From Pseudomonadota bacterium (GTDB lineage Bacteria > Pseudomonadota > Alphaproteobacteria > JAAXGF01), in NCBI GenBank assembly GCA_022563655.1, contig JADFMW010000102.1, forward strand, positions 1-9,259: a stretch of 9,259 nucleotides of DNA, given 5' to 3'. The notes beneath the pieces were generated by a model. It was given only the letters and a program-made list of their open reading frames with translations. It was not told the DNA's origin and made no database searches. Below are positions 1 through 5,921 of this stretch, in pieces. Position 1 is the stretch's first letter, and each line of letters starts with the position of its first letter. The translations under genes were made by a program, and so were the position numbers.

Positions 1-552
1 GCATCGTCGACTCGACCAACGTCGACGTGACCAACGCGATCATCAACGACGCCGCCAACGACGGGATCGACATTCAGAACGGGACCGCCGTAACCATCAC
101 CAACGCGTCGATCGACAACGTCGGCGAGCACGGCATCGCGATCCGCGACTCGAACGACATCGACGTCGTCGGGGCGACCATCAACGCCGCCGGCAACGAC
201 GGCATCTTCATCGACCCGTCGAACGACGTGCTCATCGACAACGCGACGATCACCAACGCCGGCGACGACGGGATCGGCATCGTCGACTCGACCAACGTCG
301 ACGTGACCAACGCGATCATCAACGACGCCGCCAACGACGGGATCGACATTCAGAACGGGACCGCCGTAACCATCACCAACGCGTGGATCGACAACGTCGG
401 CGAACACGGCATCGCGATCCGCGACTCGAATGACATCGACGTCCACGGCGCGACCATCAACGACACGGTCAACGACGGCGTCTTCATCGACCCGTCGAAC
501 AACGTGCTGGTCAACGACTCGATGATCACGAACATCGGCGGCGACGGTGTTC
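1..552 (+). repeat. 276-bp tandem repeat encoding four 23-residue beta-helix coils
   Basis: Copy 1 covers 1-276 and copy 2 covers 277-552. Bases 1-108 are identical to 277-384, and the first mismatch is at 109/385 (Ser to Trp codon). Identity then falls steadily through the second half. 276 bp is 92 codons, which is four coils of 23 residues, so the DNA period matches the protein fold. The repeat probably continues upstream of the window. Confidence 0.9.
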
Positions 553-758
553 ATGTTGAGGGAAATGGCACCGATGGCATCAACCTGAACGACCTGACCA
601 TTAACGGCATCTTCGACGATGGCATCGACGTTGACGATCCGCTGACCTTCACGGTGAACGATACGGCCGGCGCCAACGTCACTATCGTCAACGAAGCGAT
701 CACGAACGTGAACCTCGGGGGGGGCGACGGAGTCAATATCGAAGGCAACGAAATTTAG
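1..758 (+). CDS. Right-handed parallel beta-helix repeat protein, C-terminal part (5' end outside window)
   Basis: The frame is open from the first base, so the true start lies upstream; the GTG at 27 is just an internal Val codon. The visible 251 residues are almost wholly 23-residue coils of the type V-T-N-A-x-I-N-x-A-x-N-D-G-I-x-I-x-x-S-x-x-V-D, with regularly spaced DGI/HGI turns and Asn/Asp-rich corners, as in PbH1/pectate-lyase-like beta-solenoids. Such folds are known from surface adhesins and polysaccharide-acting enzymes, but no catalytic signature is visible, so the role is open. The last 70 residues (from about base 545) leave the strict repeat and end in GDGVNIEGNEI, with TAG at 756-758. 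Codon use is strongly GC-rich and repetitive (gac, aac, atc). An out-of-frame remnant of a similar C-terminus follows downstream, so this end may be truncated by frameshift. Confidence 0.85.
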   Translation, partial: IVDSTNVDVTNAIINDAANDGIDIQNGTAVTITNASIDNVGEHGIAIRDSNDIDVVGATINAAGNDGIFIDPSNDVLIDNATITNAGDDGIGIVDSTNVDVTNAIINDAANDGIDIQNGTAVTITNAWIDNVGEHGIAIRDSNDIDVHGATINDTVNDGVFIDPSNNVLVNDSMITNIGGDGVHVEGNGTDGINLNDLTINGIFDDGIDVDDPLTFTVNDTAGANVTIVNEAITNVNLGGGDGVNIEGNEI

Positions 759-837
759 CCTTGACCTGCACGCCCGAGAGCAGCCCGGCCTGAATCGCCC
801 GACCCCGGGAAATCGGTCCATTCAGAATGAAACGAGG

Positions 838-1011
838 TCGGGATATCTCGACGGCGGCGGCAACGCCATCGCCGGCAACTCCCGTAACCAAGTATATCTC
901 TACGACAATTACGATGCCGGCGGCATCGCGGTCCAATCCGTCGACCTCGGCGGCGGCAACATCATCGGCGCATATTCCGTTGCCGGCCTACCCGTTCAGT
1001 TTTTTTATCTG
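838..1011 (+). pseudogene. Out-of-frame remnant of a beta-helix protein C-terminus
   Basis: In the frame one base on from the upstream gene, this stretch reads as a coherent Gly/Asn-rich segment: GYLDGGGNAIAGNSRNQ, then VYLYDNYDAGG, IAVQSVDLGGGNIIGA. It looks like the tail of a secreted beta-solenoid or adhesin-type protein. There is no start codon with a ribosome site in front of it, and the frame runs on into Arg-rich, non-protein-like sequence. The likely reading is that it was once joined to the upstream gene or a paralogue and lost frame near 750-830. A sequencing indel or chance are alternatives. A run of seven T lies at 1000-1006, without a convincing hairpin directly before it. Confidence 0.35.
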
Positions 1012-1277
1012 GCGCTAGCCCGCGACCGATCACGCGCGAGTCGAGGAACGGGCGTCCACGCGAGGATGAGAAGGTTAGGCGGTCCACGGCGTGCAGGGCC
1101 TTATCGACGTCTTGGCGGTGGTGAATCCGAACCACAAAAGAAGTTGGAACTCCTTAGCCGTTTGAATTTCCAGTCCCACGTCTCACGATACCGTGTCGGT
1201 GAGGACGTCTGTTTCGGGAATTGTCGGATAAGGCAAATCCATAAGCGCAGGCGCGTAATGTCACCAATGGAGGCACC
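1012..1277. other. Intergenic, no gene seen
   Basis: The open frames here translate to Arg-rich sequence without protein character. I see no convincing promoter or terminator. The only clear signal is the GGAGG at 1269-1273, which belongs to the next gene. Confidence 0.5.
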
Positions 1278-2456
1278 GTGCACAGGACACCTCCTCAGCG
1301 CTTCTATGGAGTCATTCTGTTGTTTGCACTCGCCGTCGGCGGCTGCGCCGGCACTCCGCCTCCGCCCCTGCCGTCTGGGGAGCTGCGGGCACGGATCGGC
1401 ACGTTGGGCCTCGTCGCCTTGCCGTTCGAGGAAACGATCGACCCCGAGATGCCGACGAAAGGCGCGGGCGAAGGAGCCGCGGCCGGGGCAAAGCAAGGTG
1501 GACTGGCGCTGGTCTACGCCGGATGCGTTGGTGGTTACGCACCCGGTTGCGCCATCGGCGTTGCGCTGGCGCCGGTCGGCGCCCTCGTCGGGGCCGGCGT
1601 CGGGGCCGCACGCGCGCGGTCTCCTGCGGAAGTGGAGGCGGCACAGGCGAGCCTGGTCGCCGCCCTAAAAACGGTAAGGCCCGACATCGAGCTGCGCGAC
1701 CGCGTGGCGCGCTACGCGCGCCGGCACGTCGTTGTCAAAGCGCCGGCGGACACAGGAGAGCCTCCGGCGGCCGGCCGAGCCGGTGCGGACACGGTGCTTG
1801 AACTCAGCAAAATCCAGCTGGGCGTAATCACGTTAGGCGAGATCAGCCCATCGCTCAAGGTGACGCTGGGCGTCCGCGGCATCCTCGTGAGGGCCGCCGA
1901 CGGCCGGGTTATTTACGTTCGGTCCTGGGTGTACCGCGGAGAGGGACGCAACTACTTCGAACTCGCCGCCGACAGCGGCGCGCGGCTCAATACGGAGCTT
2001 GAACAGGCGTATGACAAGCTCGCGGAGAAGATCGTCCACGACCTTTTCGTCGCCGCCGTTCCGGCCCCGGAGGAACGAGAAGAAGACGGCACTGCCTGGG
2101 CCGTAGAGGCGACGGAGTTAGCTGGCCGGCTGGCGCTGATGGACCGCGCCGGGACCTGCCTTGATGGACGGAAAATTGTGGCTTTGCGGTTAGACGGGAA
2201 GAAGTTGCCCGACGAACGCAGTGACCTTACGCTTAGCCCCGGCCGCCGCCAGATCGCGCTGGTCTGTGGGCTGCGCCGCAAGCACCGCTGCGGCCGATTG
2301 GATTTCGTGGCCGAGCCTGGCGTTGTCTACCGCCTCTATTGGCCCGCGCCGGACCGACTGTCGATGATCGACGTGCGCACCGGGCGCGCTGCAGGTGTTG
2401 CCGAAACGTGGTCGGAAAGGCTCGGCTGGTTCGCCTCCACGCCCTGTACGGATTAG
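1278..2456 (+). CDS. Lipoprotein of unknown function with Gly-zipper segment
   Basis: This 392-residue protein starts at GTG 1278, four bases after GGAGG (1269-1273). The N-terminus is a lipoprotein signal: positive residues (R3, R8), hydrophobic VILLFALAV, then the lipobox VGGC with Cys23 as the lipidated residue. A Pro-rich linker follows (26-32). Residues 62-112 are Gly/Ala-rich (GAGEGAAAGA, then alternating small and hydrophobic residues), like Gly-zipper segments of outer-membrane antigens. Residues 170-258 form an alpha/beta domain with KVTLGVRGILVRAADGRVIY and an amphipathic helix LEQAYDKLAEKIVHDLF, similar in style to alphaproteobacterial lipoproteins with a CsgG/YajG-like fold. This last comparison is inference. 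The C-terminal part (275-392) has a 'LTLSPGRRQIALVC ... AEPGVVYRLYW' beta-domain and Cys at 294, 330, 338 and 390, possible periplasmic disulfides. It has no obvious operon partner. Function is not recognised. Confidence 0.85.
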   Translation: MHRTPPQRFYGVILLFALAVGGCAGTPPPPLPSGELRARIGTLGLVALPFEETIDPEMPTKGAGEGAAAGAKQGGLALVYAGCVGGYAPGCAIGVALAPVGALVGAGVGAARARSPAEVEAAQASLVAALKTVRPDIELRDRVARYARRHVVVKAPADTGEPPAAGRAGADTVLELSKIQLGVITLGEISPSLKVTLGVRGILVRAADGRVIYVRSWVYRGEGRNYFELAADSGARLNTELEQAYDKLAEKIVHDLFVAAVPAPEEREEDGTAWAVEATELAGRLALMDRAGTCLDGRKIVALRLDGKKLPDERSDLTLSPGRRQIALVCGLRRKHRCGRLDFVAEPGVVYRLYWPAPDRLSMIDVRTGRAAGVAETWSERLGWFASTPCTD

Positions 2457-2484
2457 CCCGCATTTCTCACCAGGATGCGGGCTA
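2454..2484 (+). terminator. Stem-loop overlapping the lipoprotein stop codon
   Basis: TAGCCCGCAT (2454-2463) and ATGCGGGCTA (2475-2484) form a perfect 10-bp stem with an 11-base loop, and the left arm contains the TAG stop. No T-run follows (next bases are GGGGTC), so it is either a factor-dependent terminator or an mRNA 3'-end stabiliser rather than a classic intrinsic terminator. Confidence 0.45.
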
Positions 2485-2578
2485 GGGGTCGGATGGCCGC
2501 GATTTCCGGCACGCCAGCCCCACAGACATTTCTCGCTGGCGTGCCGTCTATAACGTCCACACTGTTGCCCTCCATCGA

Positions 2579-2640
2579 GTCCCGCCGGCGTCCCGCAGGC
2601 AGCCCGCCCGCGTCCCGCCGGCAGCCCGCAGGGCCTGGGC
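2579..2640. repeat. GC-rich imperfect direct repeat, 22-bp period
   Basis: CGTCCCGCAGGCAGCCCGCC (2589-2608) recurs as CGTCCCGCCGGCAGCCCGCA (2611-2630), with a partial copy just before (2579-2590). The translated frames (Pro/Ala/Arg runs) do not look like protein. It is part of the gene-free stretch 2457-3128. Confidence 0.6.
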
Positions 2641-2675
2641 GGGCTTCGGCGAAGACTGGGCCGCCCGTATAGCTC

Positions 2676-2705
2676 CAAAGAAAAAGCCCCGCGCGAGGCG
2701 GGGCT
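2676..2705 (-). terminator. Intrinsic terminator for minus-strand transcription
   Basis: Read on the minus strand, AGCCCCGC, a five-base loop and GCGGGGCT (plus 2705-2698 and 2692-2685) form a perfect 8-bp GC stem followed at once by TTTTTCTTT. That is a textbook intrinsic terminator. On the plus strand there is no T-run. No minus-strand gene is recognised upstream of it, so it marks an unannotated transcript, possibly a small RNA from the AT-rich segment at 2745-2836. Confidence 0.7.
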
Positions 2706-2744
2706 GAGGGAATTGGAGGCAAGGTCAGATGACCGTGCTGAGAA

Positions 2745-2836
2745 CAACTTCGCATATTCATAATGGTTTGTCAATAGTAAACTTGTTAGGTGGATTGTAT
2801 TTACATTGAATTTTATGAAATTTAACATTTACATCA
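2745..2836. other. AT-rich island in GC-rich sequence
   Basis: The composition drops abruptly to strongly AT-rich. It contains the octamer ATTTACAT twice (2799-2806 and 2827-2834, 28 bases apart), an AATTT/AAATT inverted repeat around 2809-2822, and TTGACA on the minus strand (2774-2769). No good -10 lies 16-18 bases from that TTGACA. It could be a promoter or regulator-binding region, or a remnant of transferred DNA. No gene longer than 26 codons fits. Confidence 0.55.
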
Positions 2837-2839
2837 CTT

Positions 2840-3128
2840 TGGCCATGCGGATTCGAGCCGCGCGAGTCACGTATTATAAGGACAGATCGCCACCGCCCGC
2901 GGCTCGTCCCGCGCGATCCAGGCGGTGCGGCCGTGTTTGCCGCGGCGCGCCGCCCGGGTGCGCCCCGCCGGGTGAACCCCGCCGGGCGCGTGCCGGCCGG
3001 CAGCCATGCCGCACCTGGCCGCGTTGGCTCCCCCGCGTGCCGGGGCAAGCCGCCGGCGGCGGTGGAATAAACCGCCGAGAGGCGTGTCTGGACTCGTGAA
3101 ACCCGTGGTTTCCCGTCGAGAAAAAGCT
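2840..3128. other. Gene-free GC-rich stretch with short inverted and direct repeats
   Basis: Translations in all frames are Arg/Pro/Ala-rich and lack protein character. Small structures seen: the direct repeat CCCCGCCGGGTGAA / CCCCGCCGGGCGCG near 2961-2990, a possible GGCGG/CCGCC stem around 3058-3076, and a hairpin GAAACC-CGT-GGTTTC at 3098-3112. None has a T-run to make it a terminator. Confidence 0.4.
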
Positions 3129-3470
3129 ATGTTATATGAGACATCACGAGGCAGATACGATTGTACGGGAAATGCCGGTGCAATCGGGATGTCGAGGGGG
3201 ATGACCGACGCGCAAGCCGTCCGTTCCCGCGCCCGCCAGGCTTTAAGCAACGGCCATGCTTTAAGCAACGGCCATGCTTTAAGCAACGGCCATGCTTTAA
3301 GCAACGGCCAGGCTTTAAGCAACGGCCAGGCTTTAAGCAACGGCGCGGTAAGCAACGGCGCGGCAAGCAACGGCGCGGTAAGCAACGGCGCGGTCCGGCC
3401 CGTCGCATTCAGCTTCGGGATGGAACCCACCGTCCACGGGAAAGAACCCAGGAGGGACAAACCATGTTGA
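3129..3470 (+). CDS. Doubtful small repeat ORF overlapping the TPR gene start
   Basis: The frame open from ATG 3129 (other ATGs at 3189 and 3201) gives up to 113 residues, with the central tandem peptide ALSNGH/ALSNGQ becoming AVSNG. It ends at TGA 3468-3470, overlapping the ATG of the next gene (3464) by seven bases. For coding: both repeat lengths (18 and 15 bp) are multiples of three, and the terminal overlap is of the kind seen in coupled genes. Against: no good Shine-Dalgarno at a proper distance, the rare Leu codon TTA in every 18-bp unit, and no family recognised. More likely it is a non-coding leader array, but the alternative should stay open. Confidence 0.2.
   Translation: MLYETSRGRYDCTGNAGAIGMSRGMTDAQAVRSRARQALSNGHALSNGHALSNGHALSNGQALSNGQALSNGAVSNGAASNGAVSNGAVRPVAFSFGMEPTVHGKEPRRDKPC
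3240..3389 (+). repeat. Composite tandem array: six 18-bp units then three 15-bp units
   Basis: Units of GCTTTAAGCAACGGCCAT start at 3240, 3258, 3276, 3294 and 3312 (the last two end in CAG). A 15-base form follows at 3330, then GCGGTAAGCAACGGC at 3345, 3360 (one change) and 3375. All share the core AAGCAACGGC. The array ends 74 bases before the TPR gene start, so it lies in that gene's probable leader. There are no CRISPR-like spacers. Confidence 0.95.
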
Positions 3471-3916
3471 TCAGGTATGTATTGGCCTTGGTGTTGACCG
3501 TGGGGTTGGCCTCCGCGGCGTTGGCCGCGGGCTCGCCCAGCACGTCCAAAGCGCCCAAGCCGAGCACCTACGACGTCGCCGAACAGGCGGTCAAGGCGGG
3601 AGATTACAAGCGCGCCATCCCGCTGTTGCAGAAGGTGCTCGCCAAGAATCCGAACCACTACGACGCCTTGAACTATCTCGGCTTCAGCCACCGCCAGCTG
3701 GGTCAGGACGACATCTCGCTCGACTACTACAAGAAGGTGCTGGCCATGAAGCCGGACCACCGGGGCGCCAACGAGTACCTGGGCGAGCTGTACCTGAAGC
3801 AGGGCAAACTGGATTTGGCCAAGCAGCAACTGGCCCGGCTCGATAAGATCTGCACCTTCGGCTGCGAGGAGTTCAGCGACCTGAAGGCCGCCATCAAGGC
3901 CTACGAGAGCAAGTGA
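3464..3916 (+). CDS. Secreted/periplasmic tetratricopeptide-repeat protein
   Basis: 150 residues from ATG 3464, with GGAGGG (3451-3456) seven bases upstream. Residues 1-21 are a signal peptide (LIRYVLALVLTVGLASAALA, cleavage after ALA), then a short Ser/Lys/Pro linker (22-33). Three TPR units follow, roughly at 35-65, 66-99 and 100-133, with the expected pattern (AVKAGDYKRAIPLLQKVLAK-P; ALNYLGFSHRQLGQ; ANEYLGELYLKQGKLDLAKQQL). The C-terminus has a C-x3-C pair (Cys130, Cys134) before a last helix EEFSDLKAAIKAY; in the oxidising periplasm these may form a disulfide. TPRs bind partner proteins, so a scaffold or chaperone-like role is likely but the partner is unknown. It is preceded by the 18/15-bp array and followed, after 143 bp, by the methyltransferase gene on the same strand. 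Confidence 0.85.
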   Translation: MLIRYVLALVLTVGLASAALAAGSPSTSKAPKPSTYDVAEQAVKAGDYKRAIPLLQKVLAKNPNHYDALNYLGFSHRQLGQDDISLDYYKKVLAMKPDHRGANEYLGELYLKQGKLDLAKQQLARLDKICTFGCEEFSDLKAAIKAYESK

Positions 3917-4059
3917 CCGCCGCCCGCCGGACGGCACATCGTCGGCGCGTTACAGGGCGCGAGTCCCGGCGCCGCGGCCGCGGGCCCGGTGGCGGCCCGC
4001 GCCAGGCGGGGGCGCGCGGACCGCTTCGCCGCCGTCCGTGAGGCTCGGGGCCGCCGCCG

Positions 4060-4737
4060 ATGACCCTGCTGTCGCTGCTTGGCGATTACGGGTCGTCCGT
4101 GGCGGCGTTTGCCGCATTCGGACTGCTCCACTCCATCGGTGCCCAGGAGCCCTTCAAGGAGGCGCTGGCCCGCTGGACCAGTCGGTTCTTCGTCGACCAC
4201 TTCTGGCGCCTCGCCTATTGCGGCCTCAGCTACGCGGCGCTCTATTACGGCATCGCCGCGCTGCACTGGGCGCGGAACATCGACAACGACGTGTGGCTCA
4301 TCGCCTACCCCGACTGGCTGTGGCAGGGCATCGTCGTGCTGCACCTCGGGTCCATCGCCTTGGTCTACGCCGCCTTCGTGCAAAGCGACTATCTCGAGTT
4401 TTGGGGCTTCAAGCAGGCCTATCGGGGAATCCTGGCGATCTTGGGCAGGCCCTCGGCGCCGCCGGATCCGCGGCTGTTCGGGACCGACCGTCTCGAGGTC
4501 GGCGGCGTCTACGGTTGGGTCCGCCACCCCATGCTGGTCGCCGGGCTGCTGTTTCTGCTGACCAGCGGGCCATCGCTGAACAACATCGTCTATGTCGCCA
4601 TGTACACGGCCTACATGTTGATCGGCGGTTACTACGAGGAAAGGCGCCTGATCAAGGTCTTCGGAGACGATTATCGCCGCTACCAGCGCCGGGTGGGCGC
4701 CTTCGTCCCGCTTCTCGGGCGCCAACGCCAGGAATGA
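4060..4737 (+). CDS. Integral membrane methyltransferase, ICMT superfamily (NnrU/MddA-like)
   Basis: 225 residues with about five hydrophobic segments (roughly 12-27, 50-68, 88-107, 150-170 and 173-191). The C-terminal half carries the superfamily's SAM-binding pattern: VYGWVRHPM (150-158), then YMLIGGYYEERRLIKVFGDDYRRYQRRVGAFVP, here EERRL at 193-197 and FGDDYRRY at 201-208. Isoprenylcysteine methyltransferases, methanethiol methyltransferase (MddA) and NnrU share this core. The N-terminal LLHSIGA and the SDYLEFWGFKQ segment (109-119) resemble the NnrU/MddA side. The substrate cannot be told from sequence. The ATG at 4060 has only a weak ribosome site (GAGGCTCGGG about 11 bases upstream), but no better in-frame start is visible. 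A small one-helix ORF follows after nine bases. Confidence 0.8.
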   Translation: MTLLSLLGDYGSSVAAFAAFGLLHSIGAQEPFKEALARWTSRFFVDHFWRLAYCGLSYAALYYGIAALHWARNIDNDVWLIAYPDWLWQGIVVLHLGSIALVYAAFVQSDYLEFWGFKQAYRGILAILGRPSAPPDPRLFGTDRLEVGGVYGWVRHPMLVAGLLFLLTSGPSLNNIVYVAMYTAYMLIGGYYEERRLIKVFGDDYRRYQRRVGAFVPLLGRQRQE

Positions 4738-4746
4738 CCGGGCGCC

Positions 4747-4881
4747 ATGCTGGAGAACCTCTCCGCGTATTTCTATGACCCCGTGGTGTTCTGGACCGCG
4801 CCCCTGGTGCTGGTTGCCGTGGCGGCGGGCTGGCGCCGGGCGTGGGCTTGGCGGCGCCGCCGAAATTCGTCTAGAATGTGA
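4747..4881 (+). CDS. Small single-pass membrane protein (44 residues)
   Basis: This ORF starts nine bases after the methyltransferase stop, on the same strand, and encodes MLENLSAYFYDP, a hydrophobic helix (about 12-28: PVVFWTAPLVLVAVAAG) and a basic tail (WRRAWAWRRRR). A short acidic/polar start, one membrane helix and a strongly positive end fit an inner-membrane small protein with its C-terminus in the cytoplasm. The ribosome site is poor (AGGA about 13 bases upstream), so translational coupling to the methyltransferase gene would be needed. No family is recognised. Its TGA (4879-4881) lies inside the palindrome at 4877-4892. Confidence 0.45.
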   Translation: MLENLSAYFYDPVVFWTAPLVLVAVAAGWRRAWAWRRRRNSSRM

Positions 4882-4892
4882 CGGCCGTCACA
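4877..4892. promoter_or_regulatory. Perfect CRP/FNR-family operator palindrome
   Basis: TGTGACGGCCGTCACA is a perfect 16-bp palindrome and matches the CRP consensus TGTGA-N6-TCACA in every fixed position. It lies just upstream of a possible promoter (4897-4925). That a CRP-like protein of this organism uses the E. coli consensus is inference. Confidence 0.6.
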
Positions 4893-4896
4893 CAAG

Positions 4897-4925
4897 TTCA
4901 GAAAAAGAATCCTCTAAAGTACGAT
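4897..4925 (+). promoter_or_regulatory. Possible sigma-70 promoter next to the CRP-type site
   Basis: TTCAGA (4897-4902) and TACGAT (4920-4925) are each four of six matches to the -35 and -10 consensus, with an ideal 17-base spacer. A start near 4932 would place the palindrome centre at about -47. The local sequence is AT-richer than its surroundings. It would serve the ORF at 5006 and perhaps the regulator at 5317. Confidence 0.35.
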
Positions 4926-5005
4926 CTAAGTCAATTTCAAGATCGCCAGGCGAATCTACGAATGCGCAACAGCCCACCTAGCGAGCGTTTCGACTGGAGG
5001 CCATC

Positions 5006-5173
5006 GTGATCGAGCAAGCGAAGGTGGATCGTAACGTCGCTGCCGGCATGAGCCTTGGGCGCGTGATCGAGCGGTTTGAGATCACTGTCTTGCGACGGTC
5101 CGCCCCGGTGTCGGGACGGCGCGCTGTCGTTCGGGAAACGAGATGCAAACTCGGGCCAGGCTGGCACAGGTAA
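5006..5173 (+). CDS. Possible small protein (55 residues), no family recognised
   Basis: A GTG start at 5006 lies six bases behind a good GGAGG (4996-5000). It gives MIEQAKVDRNVAAGMSLG, RVIERFEITVLRRSAPV and a basic C-terminus ending in GPGWHR. The first 30 residues look helical. It sits downstream of the CRP-type site and possible promoter and 143 bases before the regulator gene. The second half, rich in Arg with mixed codons, is less protein-like. The good ribosome site is the main support. Confidence 0.35.
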   Translation: MIEQAKVDRNVAAGMSLGRVIERFEITVLRRSAPVSGRRAVVRETRCKLGPGWHR

Positions 5174-5316
5174 CGATAACGACTATCCTCTCTCCACCCG
5201 ATCAATTTGCTCCGCCCGGCACGGGGCTCTTTTAGGGGTCCCGCGCCGCATCAATTCGATTTTAATACCCTTAGTCGAGTGTCCCGCTAGACAAACCCAT
5301 GAAAAAGAGGAAAACC

Positions 5317-5727
5317 ATGCCCCGCCGTACTGTCGCCAAAGACGGTCCCCATCCGATCGATGTCCATGTCGGCTCCCGCGTCCGACTGCGCCGCACTCTG
5401 TTGGGCTTGAACCAGACCCAGCTCGGCGAGCAGCTGGGAATCACGTATCAGCAGGTCCAGAAGTACGAGCAGGGCGTCAACCGCATCAGCGCGAGCCGGC
5501 TGTACAAGCTGACCAAAATACTGGACACGCCGCTGGCGTATTTCTTCGACGACGTGCCGCTGGAGACGGACGATGCCGCGCCCCAGCAGGCGAGTTCAGG
5601 CGCCTTGGGCGGTGTTCTGCTCAAGCGCGAGACTCTTGAATTCGTGCGCGCTTATTACCGTATCGTCGACCCCGCGGCGCGTAAGGGCCTGTTCGATCTG
5701 ACCGAGGCCATGGCCAATCTCGCGTGA
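5317..5727 (+). CDS. XRE (Cro/CI) family helix-turn-helix regulator
   Basis: 136 residues from ATG 5317, chosen over the in-frame ATG at 5299 because AGAGGA (5304-5309) sits seven bases before 5317 while nothing useful precedes 5299. The Cro/CI HTH spans about residues 18-76: VGSRVRLRRTLLGLNQTQLG, then the recognition helix ITYQQVQKYEQG and NRISASRLYKLTKIL. The following TPLAYFFDDVP is typical of the large alphaproteobacterial group of stand-alone XRE regulators. The C-terminal segment (105-134: RETLEFVRAYYRIVDPAARKG and after) is a helical region also usual for this group. It should bind DNA as a dimer. Its targets are unknown; it may regulate itself or the small ORF upstream. It is not paired with an obvious toxin. 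Confidence 0.9.
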   Translation: MPRRTVAKDGPHPIDVHVGSRVRLRRTLLGLNQTQLGEQLGITYQQVQKYEQGVNRISASRLYKLTKILDTPLAYFFDDVPLETDDAAPQQASSGALGGVLLKRETLEFVRAYYRIVDPAARKGLFDLTEAMANLA

Positions 5728-5921
5728 GGCTGAAGCCGGTGTCGGGCTGGCGAGAGAGTTAGGCCATCCCGCCAATTCCCGGCGTGCGGGCCGCCGTCCC
5801 CGACCTCGGGGCCGACGTCGTGGCCGCTGGCACCGTGCCTGAGGCTCGCCAAACCCGGGCCGTCGGCGCGGACCGATCCGTCCGGCGTATCCGGGAGAAG
5901 CGCCGGTGGCGGGCTAACGGG

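Noticed and set aside
2475..2672. 65-codon plus-strand ORF starting in the hairpin after the lipoprotein gene
   Set aside because: Its start lies in the stem, it has no ribosome site, and the product is a Pro/Arg/Ala run from the GC-rich repeat.
2838..2868. tRNA-like T-arm on the minus strand (CGCGG-CTCGAAT-CCGCA followed by TGGCCA)
   Set aside because: Only the T-arm resembles a tRNA (four of five pairs). The acceptor stem is too short and no anticodon or D arm lies in the expected place. Coincidence or a very degraded remnant.
3240..3389. CRISPR array
   Set aside because: The units are contiguous with no spacers and no cas gene is near. The same holds for 7571-7678 and 8021-8156.
2867..3937. 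356-codon minus-strand ORF, with repeated LLKAWP through the array
   Set aside because: It is the mirror of the TPR gene and the tandem array. The plus strand has the signal peptide, TPR motifs and ribosome site.
3901..4725. 274-codon minus-strand ORF
   Set aside because: Antisense to the methyltransferase gene; its composition is that of a shadow frame (Asp/Gly/Gln-rich) with no domain.
5212..5235. Intrinsic terminator before the XRE gene (CCCG-GCA-CGGG then CTCTTTT)
   Set aside because: Only four base pairs in the stem, with mismatches on extension; too weak to call.
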